Assembly (NCBI GenBank): GCA_016192825.1
Contig: JACPTK010000120.1
Coordinates: forward strand, 1 to 48,640
DNA from: Betaproteobacteria bacterium
GTDB lineage: Bacteria; Pseudomonadota; Gammaproteobacteria; Burkholderiales; SG8-41
DNA: 48,640 bases
Direction: 5' to 3'
Numbering within the stretch: the first letter of the stretch is position 1; each line of letters begins with the position of its first letter. The position numbers were made by a program, and so were the translations under genes. The notes beneath the pieces were generated by a model. That model was not told the DNA's origin. It saw only the letters and a list, made by a program, of their open reading frames with translations, and searched no databases. This document shows positions 16,958 through 24,486 of the stretch, one piece after another.

Positions 16958-17749
16958 ATGGACAACGCCGCCTTCGGCATGCTGACCCCGCCCCCGCTCG
17001 CGCCCAAGCCGCGCGCGAGCGCCTTGATGATGATGTCGGAGATCGGCATCCCGCTCAGGCAGACCGAGGACCTGCTCGAGATCGCCGCGCCGATCATCGA
17101 TTACGCCAAGATCACCGATCACCTCGGGCTGATGGAGCGCCTGTCGGCGGCCTGGATCCGGCGCAAGATCGCGCTCTACGACGCCTTCGACGTGAAGGTC
17201 GTGCCGGGCGGCATCCCGTTCCAGGTGGCGGTGGTGCAGGGCAAGGTGCCCGACTATTTCAAGGCGGTGCGCGATCTCGGCTTCGCCGGCGTCGAGATGA
17301 GCGAGGACGTGATCGCGCCGCTCGCCGCGGTTCAGCGCGAGGAATGGATCGCGATGGCGCGCGGCATGGGACTGGCCGTGATGACCGAGATGGGCCGGAA
17401 GAACGTGGACGTGAAGTTCGATGCCGAATCCATCGCGCAGCAGGTCGCGCGCGACCTCGAGCTCGGTGTTGCCAAGGTCTACATCGAGAGCGCCGAGATC
17501 CAGCACCTCGTCAGGGACAACCCCGGCGCGCTCGACCGCCTGTTCAAGGGCGGCGGCGGCAAGGCGTTGCTGTTCGAGCTGGGGCTCAACTCGCCGCAGG
17601 AAAAGGCGGTCTGGCTGGTCGAGCGCTACGGCCCCGAGATCAATTTCGCGAGCGTGAGCCCGTACGACGTCGTGGCGGTGGACGCGATCCGGCGCGGGCT
17701 GCACCGCAAGGGCGGCTTCCCCTACATCTTCGGCAAGCGCCCGGCTTGA
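16958..17749 (+). CDS. Phosphosulfolactate synthase-like (ComA family) protein
   Basis: This 263-residue protein resembles (2R)-phospho-3-sulfolactate synthase, the enzyme that adds sulfite to phosphoenolpyruvate. Matching blocks are IIDYAKITDHLGLM, KIALYDAFDVKVVPGGIPFQ, VVQGKVPDYFKAVRDLGFAG followed by VEMSEDVIAPL, MTEMGRKNVDVKF, KVYIESAEI, LLFELGLNSPQEKAVWLVER and INFASVSPYDVVAVDAIRRGL. It is cytoplasmic. I start at the ATG 16958-16960; an upstream start at 16898 would add 20 atypical residues. A TauD-like dioxygenase gene follows after 50 bases, so both may handle sulfonates. ComA homologues in bacteria can have other roles, so the reaction is tentative. Confidence 0.72.
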   Translation: MDNAAFGMLTPPPLAPKPRASALMMMSEIGIPLRQTEDLLEIAAPIIDYAKITDHLGLMERLSAAWIRRKIALYDAFDVKVVPGGIPFQVAVVQGKVPDYFKAVRDLGFAGVEMSEDVIAPLAAVQREEWIAMARGMGLAVMTEMGRKNVDVKFDAESIAQQVARDLELGVAKVYIESAEIQHLVRDNPGALDRLFKGGGGKALLFELGLNSPQEKAVWLVERYGPEINFASVSPYDVVAVDAIRRGLHRKGGFPYIFGKRPA

Positions 17750-17799
17750 CGCTCGCGCGGCCGGAGACGAGAATCGAATCGTCACCTGAGGAGGACCCG

Positions 17800-18789
17800 A
17801 TGCAAACCCGTCCACATGATGGCGCCGCACGCGCGCGGCGCGGCGCTGGCGCCAACATCCTCGCCACGCTCGAGGTCGTTCCCACCGGCGCCGCGGTCGG
17901 CGCCGAGATCCGCGGCGTGGATTTCTCGCTGCCGGTGCCGGAGGACGTGAAGGCCGCGCTGCGCAAGGCGTGGGCCGATCACATGGTTCTGCTGCTGCGC
18001 GGCCAGAGCCTCGACGACGACCGGCTCCTGGAAGCCTCGGGCGTCTTCGGACCGCCGCACGATTCGGCCGCGCGCAACTTCCATCTCGCCGCGGGCCACG
18101 GGGTGGACAACACCTACATGGTGTCGAAGCACCCGAGCATCACGATCATTTCCAATATCGACGGCAGCGGCAAGCCGGTGATGGACAACGGCGGGCTCGG
18201 CAGCTACGAGGTGGTGTGGCACACCGACAACTCGTACGTGGCGGTCCCGCCCGCGGGCAGCATGCTCTACGCGCTGGAAGTCCCGGTGAACGGCGGCGGC
18301 GACACCTCGTTCAACAACCAGTACCGCGCCTACGAGGAGCTGCCGGACGATCTCAAGCGCGCGATCGAGGGCAAGTACCAGGTCCACGACTCGAGCCGCA
18401 ACAGCGCGGGCGTGCTGCGCCCGGGCGTGAAGCTGCCGACGAAGCCCGAGGAGGTCGAAGGGCCGACGCACCCGCTGGTGCGCGTGCACCCGGTGACGGG
18501 CCGGCGCGCGCTCTACCTCGGGCGCCGGCGCGTGTGGCCGTCGAACTACATCATCGGCATCCCGAACGAGGAAAGCGAGAGGCTGCTGGACCGCCTCTGG
18601 GCGCACGCGACGCAACCGAAGTACGCGTGGACCCACCGCTGGAAAGCCGGCGACCTCGTGCTGTGGGACAACCGCTGCTGCATGCACTTCCGCACGGAGA
18701 TCGACGTGAACCAGCGGCGTGTGTTGCACCGCACGACGATCAAGGGCGAGCCGCCCATTGCCCCCTGGGACAAGGCTCGAAATGCGTGA
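17800..18789 (+). CDS. TauD/TfdA-family Fe(II)/2-oxoglutarate dioxygenase
   Basis: This 329-residue enzyme has the iron-binding H141-x-D143 in VVWHTDNSYVAVPPAGSMLY, a distal His near residue 296 in NRCCMHFRTEID and the oxoglutarate-binding Arg in VLHRTTIKGE. N-terminal VVPTGAAVGAEIRGVDFSLP and MVLLLRGQSL are typical of TauD. Such enzymes hydroxylate sulfonates such as taurine, or aryloxyalkanoates, releasing sulfite or a phenol. GAGGAGG stands six bases before the ATG. The ComA-like gene lies 50 bases upstream in the same direction. The stop TGA sits at the start of a GTGATTG-type repeat. Confidence 0.87.
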   Translation: MQTRPHDGAARARRGAGANILATLEVVPTGAAVGAEIRGVDFSLPVPEDVKAALRKAWADHMVLLLRGQSLDDDRLLEASGVFGPPHDSAARNFHLAAGHGVDNTYMVSKHPSITIISNIDGSGKPVMDNGGLGSYEVVWHTDNSYVAVPPAGSMLYALEVPVNGGGDTSFNNQYRAYEELPDDLKRAIEGKYQVHDSSRNSAGVLRPGVKLPTKPEEVEGPTHPLVRVHPVTGRRALYLGRRRVWPSNYIIGIPNEESERLLDRLWAHATQPKYAWTHRWKAGDLVLWDNRCCMHFRTEIDVNQRRVLHRTTIKGEPPIAPWDKARNA

Positions 18790-18955
18790 GTGGTGATTGG
18801 TGAGTAGTGAGTGGATTTCCGTGACCAGCCGGTCACGCCGCACCACGTCACGCCTCACCACGTCACGCCTCACCACGTCACGCCTCACCACGTCACGCCT
18901 CACCACGTCACGCCTCACCATGTCACGCATCATCAAGTCACGCTTTATCAAGGAG
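18790..18955. repeat. Heptamers followed by a 15-base array (CTCACCACGTCACGC)
   Basis: A short GTGATTG/GTGAGTA stretch at 18787-18815 is followed by five near-perfect 15-base units from about 18838, then three diverged ones (CTCACCATGTCACGC, ATCATCAAGTCACGC). The array ends at the AAGGAG ribosome site of the FKBP gene. As 15 is a multiple of three, an open frame encoding VTPHH repeats runs through it from 18811, but I regard this as chance. Confidence 0.85.
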
Positions 18956-18960
18956 ACGCC

Positions 18961-19299
18961 ATGCCCGCCACCCCCAGCGGCCTGATCATCGAGGAAGTCG
19001 TCGTCGGGGAAGGCACTGTCGCCGCCGCCGGCCAGAACGTCCGGGTGCACTACACCGACTGGCTCACCAACGGCATGAAGTTCGATTCGAGCAAGGACCG
19101 CAACGACCCGTTCGTCTTTCCGCTCGGCGGAGGCCGCGTCATCAAGGGCTGGGACGAGGGCGTCGCGGGCATGAAGGTGGGCGGCAAGCGCAAGCTCACC
19201 ATCCCGCCCGCGCTCGGCTACGGCGCGCGGGGAGCGGGCGGCGTGATCCCGCCGAACGCGACGCTGGTGTTCGAGGTCGAGCTGCTCGGCATCGCCTAG
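18961..19299 (+). CDS. FKBP-type peptidyl-prolyl isomerase
   Basis: This single-domain FKBP has 112 residues. It shows the family positions [56 protein letters not shown] and [19 protein letters not shown]. These include the Tyr, Trp and Phe residues that form the proline-binding pocket. It has no signal peptide, so it is cytoplasmic. AAGGAG precedes the ATG by seven bases and directly follows the 15-base repeat array. A TCACGAG array follows the stop. Confidence 0.93.
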   Translation: MPATPSGLIIEEVVVGEGTVAAAGQNVRVHYTDWLTNGMKFDSSKDRNDPFVFPLGGGRVIKGWDEGVAGMKVGGKRKLTIPPALGYGARGAGGVIPPNATLVFEVELLGIA

Positions 19300-19304
19300 C
19301 ACTC

Positions 19305-19341
19305 GTCACGAGTCACGAGTCACGAGTCACGAGTCACGAGA
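19305..19341. repeat. TCACGAG heptamer array (5 units)
   Basis: Five tandem, nearly perfect TCACGAG units fill the short gap between the FKBP stop and the end of the DUF1330 gene. Confidence 0.85.
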
Positions 19342-19342
19342 G

Positions 19343-19636
19343 TTAGACTCCCTCGACGATCCTGATGTCCCGCTCCGCCGCGTCCTTGCCGAGCACCTTC
19401 AGCGCGGCCTGGTAGGCGGCGCTGTCGTGCGCGGCGGTGGCCTGCGCGACGCTGTCGAACTCGATCACGACCACGCGCTGGCCGAGCCCCGCCTCGTAGG
19501 TCTTCGCCGGCGTGCCGCGGATGAGAAAACGTCCCCCGGCCGCCTGGATCGCCGGGCCCGCGAGCTTCGCGTACGCCGCCAGTGCGTCGGGATACTTGAT
19601 CGAACGATAAACCGCGACCCAGTATGCCTTTGCCAT
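19343..19636 (-). CDS. DUF1330-family protein
   Basis: This 97-residue protein starts MAKAYWVAVYRSIKYPDALA, then has AIQAAGGRFLIRG and VVVIEFDSVAQATAAHDSAA. This is the dimeric alpha/beta-barrel fold of DUF1330, whose function is not established. GGAGACTG-type ribosome site precedes the ATG at 19634-19636. The last residues lie next to the TCACGAG array. Confidence 0.88.
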   Translation of the reverse strand: MAKAYWVAVYRSIKYPDALAAYAKLAGPAIQAAGGRFLIRGTPAKTYEAGLGQRVVVIEFDSVAQATAAHDSAAYQAALKVLGKDAAERDIRIVEGV

Positions 19637-19747
19637 CGTCAGTCTCCTTGAGAGGGTGATTCGTCACTCACGTCCGGCCGGTGGAGCGGCGTCAGGCTAC
19701 CACTTTCCGCGAACGCGTTCTTGGAGCCTCTAACAAGAACGGCCCTG

Positions 19748-19870
19748 CATCACTCCCCTCCTTTTCAAGGAGGGGTGGATGCGGAGCAGTCGGGGTGGTT
19801 ATGTCGTCACCCATCGCTCCCACCACCCCGCCCGCTTGCGCGGGCACCCTTCCTCAAGCAGGAGGGGAGC
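19748..19870. repeat. Inverted dispersed-type repeat (CCCCTCCTT ... GGAGGGG)
   Basis: The region contains CCCCTCCTTTTCAAGGAGGGG, which is a perfect hairpin, then CGGGGTGGTT, then ACCACCCCGCCC, CGCTTGCGCG and GCAGGAGGGG. The two GGGTGGT motifs are inverted. It looks like a composite REP-type element. No gene is seen in 19637-20028. Confidence 0.6.
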
Positions 19871-20028
19871 CCACTTTCTTTGTTAGGAGTTCTCGGGGGT
19901 TGCCCGGATGGCGCCATGGGATTACGCTCGACACGGGTGGAAGCCGCCGCGCGGTTGGACGGCGGACCGCCGTCACCATGCTAACGAGCTTTGCGTAAAT
20001 GCTTGACGCCGCGCGACCCTCACCCCTT

Positions 20029-20053
20029 CCTCCTCTCCCGAGGGGAGAGGAGG
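20029..20053 (+). promoter_or_regulatory. 11-bp hairpin that covers the Shine-Dalgarno sequence of the next gene
   Basis: CCTCCTCTCCC (20029-20039) pairs perfectly with GGGAGAGGAGG (20043-20053) across a 3-base loop. The right arm is also the purine-rich ribosome site of the ATG at 20058. The sequence resembles common REP-type CCTCTCCC repeats, so translation control may be accidental. Confidence 0.6.
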
Positions 20054-20057
20054 AACA

Positions 20058-21215
20058 ATGAAAACCGTGCTTTCATGGATCGCCGCCGTTGTAGCCGGCG
20101 TCTTGGCTACGAGCGGGCTGGCCGAAACCTATCCGTCCAAGCCGGTGCGCCTGATCGTGCCGTTCGCGCAAAGGCGGCGCACCGGATCTCGGCGAGGGGG
20201 TTGGTCTTGGGGCGGAGACGGGGCGCAGCCGCCGGGATTATGGCACCGCGTGCTCCGGCGATTCGCCATCGCGCTCGTCGCGGTGACCTCACTCGCAGCG
20301 GGCGCATCTTTCGCTCAACCGTACCCGTCGAAGCCGGTGCGGCTGATCGTTCCGTTCGCGCCAGGCGGCGGCACCGACATCATCGCGCGCCTCGTCGCGC
20401 AGCAGCTCGGCCAGAGCTGGGGGCAGACGGTAGTCGTGGACAACCGCGGCGGCGGCGGTGGCACCATCGGCACGAAGCTCGCCACGGAGTCCACCCCCGA
20501 CGGCTACACCATGGTGCTGTGCAGCCTCGGGGTGTCGTATGCGCCCGCGCTGTACCCGAAGCTGCCATTCGACCCCCTGAAAGACCTGGCGCCGATCTCG
20601 CGCGTGGCGCAGCAGCCCTTCGTCTACGTCGTCGTGCCGGCGCTGGGCGCAAACTCGATGAAGGACCTGATTGCCATGGCGAAGGCAAAGCCGGGGACCA
20701 TCCGCTACGGCTCGGGCGGCGCCGGCGGCTCCTCGCACCTCGGCACCGAGTTGCTCAAGGTGATGGCCGGCATCGACATGCAGCACATCCCCTACAAGGG
20801 CACCGGCCCGGCGCTGAATGCGATGCTGGGCGGCGAGATCCAGGTGCAGCTGATCGGCATCTCGTCGGTCGTGCCGCACCTGAAGTCCGGCCGCATGAAG
20901 GCGCTCGCGGTGAGCGGCGCCAAGCGCTCCGCGGCCGCGCCCGACGTCCCGACCGTCGCGGAGAGCGGCGTGCCGGGCTACGCGTTCGACGTGTGGTACG
21001 GCATGCTGTTTCCCGCCCGCGTGTCGCGCGCGCTCGTGCGCAAGGTGAGCGCCGACATCAACAGCGCGCTCAAGTCCCCGGCGCTCGCGCAACGCTTCCC
21101 CGCGCTCGGTGTCGAGGCCGCCGGCACCACGCCCGAGGAATTCGCCAGGATCCTGCGCAGCGAAATCGCGAAGTGGCGCAAGGTGGTGAAAGAGGCGAAC
21201 ATCCGCGTCGGATGA
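20058..21215 (+). CDS. Bug/TctC solute-binding protein with a duplicated N-terminus (chimera)
   Basis: The 385-residue frame begins as one Bug protein (MKTVLSWIAAVVAGVLATSG, then LAETYPSKPVRLIVPFA), runs through about 35 atypical residues, and then begins again as another (LRRFAIALVAVTSLAAGASF, then AQPYPSKPVRLIVPFAPGGG and TDIIARLVAQQLGQ). The rest is a normal Bug protein, with VVVDNRGGGGGTIG, STPDGYTMVL and a C-terminal KWRKVVKEANIRVG. So a 5' fragment of a paralogue is fused in frame. The working start may be the in-frame GTG at 20250-20252, giving 321 residues, the family norm. If translated from 20058 it would have a first signal peptide followed by a second. Confidence 0.8.
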   Translation: MKTVLSWIAAVVAGVLATSGLAETYPSKPVRLIVPFAQRRRTGSRRGGWSWGGDGAQPPGLWHRVLRRFAIALVAVTSLAAGASFAQPYPSKPVRLIVPFAPGGGTDIIARLVAQQLGQSWGQTVVVDNRGGGGGTIGTKLATESTPDGYTMVLCSLGVSYAPALYPKLPFDPLKDLAPISRVAQQPFVYVVVPALGANSMKDLIAMAKAKPGTIRYGSGGAGGSSHLGTELLKVMAGIDMQHIPYKGTGPALNAMLGGEIQVQLIGISSVVPHLKSGRMKALAVSGAKRSAAAPDVPTVAESGVPGYAFDVWYGMLFPARVSRALVRKVSADINSALKSPALAQRFPALGVEAAGTTPEEFARILRSEIAKWRKVVKEANIRVG

Positions 21216-21474
21216 TGTGGATCGCCGTCTCCGATGCGCGGCGCCGACCCCTCTCCGACGCCCTCGCCGTCCGCTATCGCTGGGTCCGCTGTTCACGTTG
21301 CGCGGCCGGGGGTTAAACTGATTGAAAAGCGCGGTCCCCGGTGCCGGCGCGCGCATTGCGCCGGCCGCCGCGAAGGTCCGCGCCTGGCGATCTCCGGGGG
21401 CGGGAAAAGTCGCGAACAAAGCCGCCCCGGATGGGACGTGGGCCACCATGAACCCGCAATGAGAGGAGGGGAAA

Positions 21475-22431
21475 ATGAAAACCGTGCTGTCGCTCGCCGC
21501 TGCCCTGCTCGTTTCCGTCGCTGCCCCGCAAGCGCCTGCCGCGGAGAAGTATCCGACCCGGCCGGTCCGGCTGATCGTGCCGTTCGCTCCCGGCGGCGGC
21601 ACGGACATCATGTCGCGGATTCTCGCGGGACCGGTGTCCGCCTCGCTCGGGCAGACGGTCGTGGTGGACAACCGGCCGGGCGCCGGCGGCGCCCTGGGCG
21701 CCGAGCTCGCGGCGAAAGCCGAGCCCGACGGTCACACGCTGGTCATGGTCTCCAGCAGCTACGCCGCGAGCGCGGCCTATCGCAAGTTGCCCTACGACCC
21801 GGTGAACGGCATCCAACCGGTGGTCCTGATCGGCACGACCGGGCTGGTCATGGTCGTGCACCCGTCGGTGCCGGCGAAGAGCGTAAGGGGGCTGATCGAT
21901 CACGCGAAGGCGAACCCCGGCAAGCTCAACTACGCCACGGTCGGCACCGGCAGCGTCACGCACCTCGCGCACGAGCAGCTGAGGCTGCTCACCGGCATCA
22001 ATATCGTCCACATTCCCTACAAGGGCGGCGGCCCGGCTCTGGCCGCGGTCGTCGCCGGCGAAGCGCAGCTCACGATGATCAGCATGGTGCCCACCCTCCC
22101 GCACGTGAAGGCGGGACGGCTGCGCCCCCTCGGCGTCACCACTCCCAAGCCCATGAGGGCGATGCCCGAGCTGCCGCGCATTGGCGACACCGTGCCCGGC
22201 TTCGAGGTCATCCACTGGTACGGCATCTGGGGCCCGAAGGGCATGCCGAAGGACGTCGTCGCGCGGTGGAACAGGGAAGTCGCGAAGGTGCTGTTTACCG
22301 ACGAGATGAAGACCCGCACGAGCCGGGAAGGGCTCGAGGCCGGCGGCGGCCCTCCGGAGGAACTGCACAAGCTCATCCGGCGCGACGTGGAAAAGTGGCG
22401 GAGAGTGGTCAAGGAGGGGAACATCCGGTGA
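21475..22431 (+). CDS. Bug/TctC-family periplasmic solute-binding protein
   Basis: This 318-residue protein has a signal peptide ending near PAAEKYP. It carries RPVRLIVPFAPGGGTDIMSR, VVVDNRPGAGGALGAEL, YKLPYDPVNG-like YRKLPYDPVNG, IVHIPYKGGGPALAAVVAGE and a C-terminal KWRRVVKEGNIR. GAGGAGGGG precedes the ATG. It follows the chimeric Bug gene in the same direction after 259 bases that hold no gene. Its first six residues MKTVLS match those of the extra N-terminus of that chimera, so a relative of this gene may be the donor. Confidence 0.92.
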   Translation: MKTVLSLAAALLVSVAAPQAPAAEKYPTRPVRLIVPFAPGGGTDIMSRILAGPVSASLGQTVVVDNRPGAGGALGAELAAKAEPDGHTLVMVSSSYAASAAYRKLPYDPVNGIQPVVLIGTTGLVMVVHPSVPAKSVRGLIDHAKANPGKLNYATVGTGSVTHLAHEQLRLLTGINIVHIPYKGGGPALAAVVAGEAQLTMISMVPTLPHVKAGRLRPLGVTTPKPMRAMPELPRIGDTVPGFEVIHWYGIWGPKGMPKDVVARWNREVAKVLFTDEMKTRTSREGLEAGGGPPEELHKLIRRDVEKWRRVVKEGNIR

Positions 22432-22499
22432 GAAGGCTGATCCGCCGGTCACGGGCCGCAGTCTTGCAGCTCCCATCACCCATCACCTGTCACGCATTA

Positions 22500-22719
22500 T
22501 CGCGGACGAGTTCGCCTCGAGAAGATCAGGACCGGCAAGGCGGACATGGCCGACACCCTGGCAGAGGTGCGCAAGCTGCCCCGGTTCAACGGCCGCGCCG
22601 CGGCGACGGGCTTCTGCTACGGCGGCCCCTACGCGATCCTCGGCCCGAAGCGCCTCGGCTACGATGCCGGCATCTCCTGCCACGGCGAAGGCCAGGGGCA
22701 AGCGCGCAGCGCCGCCTAG
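22500..22719 (+). pseudogene. Dienelactone hydrolase fragment
   Basis: The frame ending at the TAG 22717-22719 reads VRLEKIRTGKADMADTLAEV, then RKLPRFNGRAAATGFCYGGP and YAILGPKRLGYDAGISCHG. GFCYGG with the nucleophilic Cys and GISCHG are signatures of carboxymethylenebutenolidase-type hydrolases. The first 90 or so and last 100 or so residues of the family are absent and there is no start signal. The 3' end runs directly into the MITE-type hairpin, which supplies the TAG. Confidence 0.7.
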
Positions 22720-22753
22720 CAGCCTGTCGGACTTGGAGTCCCGACAGGCTGCT
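22716..22753. mobile_element. Solo terminal hairpin of the CTAG MITE-like element
   Basis: CTAG followed by AGCAGCCTGTCGG / CCGACAGGCTGCT, a 13-bp perfect stem with a 10-base loop. It equals the right-end hairpin of the 212-bp elements at 23780 and 41908. It could also act as a terminator stem. Confidence 0.75.
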
Positions 22754-22756
22754 CAA

Positions 22757-22853
22757 TGCGTGATTGGTGATCGGTGATTGGTGATCGGTGATTGGAGGTT
22801 AAGGCCGGCGGTGCCGGCCGTACGTATCACGGCTCACGGCTCACGGATCACGG
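22757..22853. repeat. GTGATTG/GTGATCG and TCACGGC heptamer arrays
   Basis: About five GTGATTG/GTGATCG units at 22757-22795 are separated by a GC-rich hairpin (GGCCGGCGGTGCCGGCC) from three to four TCACGGC/TCACGGA units at 22828-22852. The second set ends 65 bases before the esterase start. Confidence 0.8.
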
Positions 22854-22916
22854 GGTTTAGAGTAAGATTGCCCCTCGCGAAATATCGGCTTTGCCAGATC
22901 TGAAGGGGGATTCCGA

Positions 22917-23783
22917 ATGACGATCGCTTACAATCCCGCGGCCCGGCACGAGATCAAGGTGTGGGACGTTGACTTCCGGACCGCGCCGGGCGGGCGTGCG
23001 CTGAAGGCCCGCATCTATCAGCCGCAGGGCGCGGGGCCGTTCCCGACCCTGCTGGACCTGCACGGCGGCGCGTGGAACGACAAGGACCGCTTCGCCAACG
23101 TGCCGATGGACGAGAACCTCGCGGCGAGCGGCATCCTGGTCGTCGCCATCGACATGACGCTGGCGCCCGAGGCGCCGTACCCCGCCTCGATCCAGGACGC
23201 GAACTACGGCGTGCGCTGGCTCAAGGCGAAAGCGGCCTCCTGGAAGGGCGATCCGTCCACGCTCGGGGTGCTCGGCAGCTCCACCGGCGGCTACGTCGCC
23301 GAGCTGCTCGGCATGCGGCCCGGCGATCCCCGCTACAACGTGCATCCCCTGCCCGAGGCGCTGGGCCTGGACGCGACGGTCAACTACGTGATCGCCCGCT
23401 CGCCGATCAGCGATCCGTTCTCCCGCTTCCAGCAGGCGGAGAAAATGAAGCGCGCGGAAATGGTCCAGAAGACGCGGAATTACTTCAAGCCGTGGGAAAC
23501 GATCTTCGAGGGCAATCCCCAGCAGACCCTCGACCGCGGCGAGGCGGTATCGCTGCCGCCGCTGCTGATCATGCAGGGCGACCTGGACGACAACGTGCTG
23601 CCGGCGCAGCAGGAGAAATTCGCCGCGTCGTACCGCAAGGCCGGCGGCGACTGCAGTCTCGAGATCTTCAAGGGCTGCGAGCACATGTGGGTCGCGCAGC
23701 CCGGCGTGCAAACCGACCGCGCCCACGAAATGGTCCGGGCGTTCGTCGCGCGGCAGCTGACGGCGCTGCGCCGCGCCGCCTAG
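22917..23783 (+). CDS. Alpha/beta hydrolase (esterase/lipase-like)
   Basis: This 288-residue hydrolase has the oxyanion motif LDLHGGAWND near residue 48. The nucleophile Ser122 is in VLGSSTGGYVAEL, the acid is in MQGDLDDNVLP and the catalytic His is in GCEHMWVAQ. This is the HSL/BD-FAE-like group of esterases acting on short acyl esters or N-acyl compounds. No signal peptide is visible. GGGGG precedes the ATG. The TAG stop codon is contributed by the CTAG end of the MITE-like element inserted at 23780, so the original C-terminus may have been longer. Confidence 0.85.
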   Translation: MTIAYNPAARHEIKVWDVDFRTAPGGRALKARIYQPQGAGPFPTLLDLHGGAWNDKDRFANVPMDENLAASGILVVAIDMTLAPEAPYPASIQDANYGVRWLKAKAASWKGDPSTLGVLGSSTGGYVAELLGMRPGDPRYNVHPLPEALGLDATVNYVIARSPISDPFSRFQQAEKMKRAEMVQKTRNYFKPWETIFEGNPQQTLDRGEAVSLPPLLIMQGDLDDNVLPAQQEKFAASYRKAGGDCSLEIFKGCEHMWVAQPGVQTDRAHEMVRAFVARQLTALRRAA

Positions 23784-23991
23784 GAGCATGTCGGACTTGG
23801 GGTCCGACATGCTCCTTAGGCAAAATCGCCCCGGATAAAAATGCGAAAGTGCCATCAAAAACCTGCCGAAACACCATCCGTACACGTTTCCCGAGGTGAA
23901 ACGGCCGTGGAATTAAGCGTTATTCAAAAAAAAGTGGGGCGATTTTGCTTTTAGCAGCCTGTCGGACCATCAAAGTCCGACAGGCTGCTAG
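23780..23991. mobile_element. 212-bp MITE-like element with CTAG at both ends (copy A)
   Basis: It begins and ends with CTAG. The left hairpin is a perfect 15-bp stem AGGAGCATGTCGGAC / GTCCGACATGCTCCT with a 5-base loop (23782-23816). The right hairpin is a perfect 15-bp stem AGCAGCCTGTCGGAC / GTCCGACAGGCTGCT (23953-23989). Between them lie inverted repeats GGCAAAATCGCCCC (23819-23832) and GGGGCGATTTTGC (23936-23948) around a non-coding body. The copy at 41908-42119 has exactly the same length. CTAG fits the YTAR target duplication of IS5-type elements, so an IS5-like transposase may move it. Its insertion created the stop codon of the esterase gene. Confidence 0.82.
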
Positions 23992-23999
23992 GCCCAAAG

Positions 24000-24042
24000 A
24001 CGTGATTGGTGATTGGTGATTCGATCCCCGCACTGCGGGGCC
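24000..24042. repeat. GTGATTG heptamers with CCCCGCA hairpin
   Basis: Three GTGATTG/GTGATTC units followed by CCCCGCACTGCGGGG, the same composite repeat as at 2965-3015. The following bases contain CATCCGC/CATTCGC 7-base units up to about 24105. Confidence 0.75.
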
Positions 24043-24113
24043 CTGCTCCTCCCCTCGACGCGCTATCCTTCCGCCATCCGCCATCCGCCATTCGCCATTC
24101 GCGATAGCTCCGC

Positions 24114-24467
24114 TCACCCCTGCCACACCCCGTAGCCCTTCTCTCTCAGGTGTATGGCGAGCTCGACCTCCATGTCGAGCGCTGCCTCGTACGGCATCGG
24201 GTTGTAGCACTCGTAGAGCTCGGGCATCAGGCGCAAGCCGTATAGCCTGACGTACTTGTTGGACTTGATGCCCGCCTTGTGCTTGTCGAAGCGCACGTCG
24301 GGGCTCTGTCCCGTCATGCCGACGTAGACGCAGGGCTTGTCCGGATCGTAATCCGGGTTGCACCGCCTGAACTTCGACTCGTAAAGAACGTCTTTCGACA
24401 GCAAGACAACGTAAACGGCGTGGTGATGCCGCGGCGCCCGCTTTTTTTTCCTCGCCGGACCGCTCAT
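24114..24467 (-). CDS. GIY-YIG-like small protein
   Basis: This 117-residue basic protein has HAVYVVLLSKDVL, then CVYVGMTGQSPDVRFDKHKA at mid length. It resembles the GIY-YIG nuclease fold (AVYVV for the first GIY strand, VYVG for the YIG strand, R-F-x-x-H for the catalytic Arg helix), followed by VRLYGLRLMPELYE, a Glu-containing MEVELAIHLREKGYGVWQG and a short tail. Such small proteins are often stand-alone and of unknown role. It follows the metalloprotease-like gene by 19 bases on the same strand, so the two form one transcription unit. Confidence 0.7.
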   Translation of the reverse strand: MSGPARKKKRAPRHHHAVYVVLLSKDVLYESKFRRCNPDYDPDKPCVYVGMTGQSPDVRFDKHKAGIKSNKYVRLYGLRLMPELYECYNPMPYEAALDMEVELAIHLREKGYGVWQG

Positions 24468-24486
24468 CGACCGTTACCGCCCTGCA

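Noticed and set aside
18811-18960. 50-residue N-terminal extension of the FKBP made of VTPHH repeats
   Set aside because: It is the 15-base repeat read by chance; the AAGGAG and ATG at 18961 mark the normal FKBP start.
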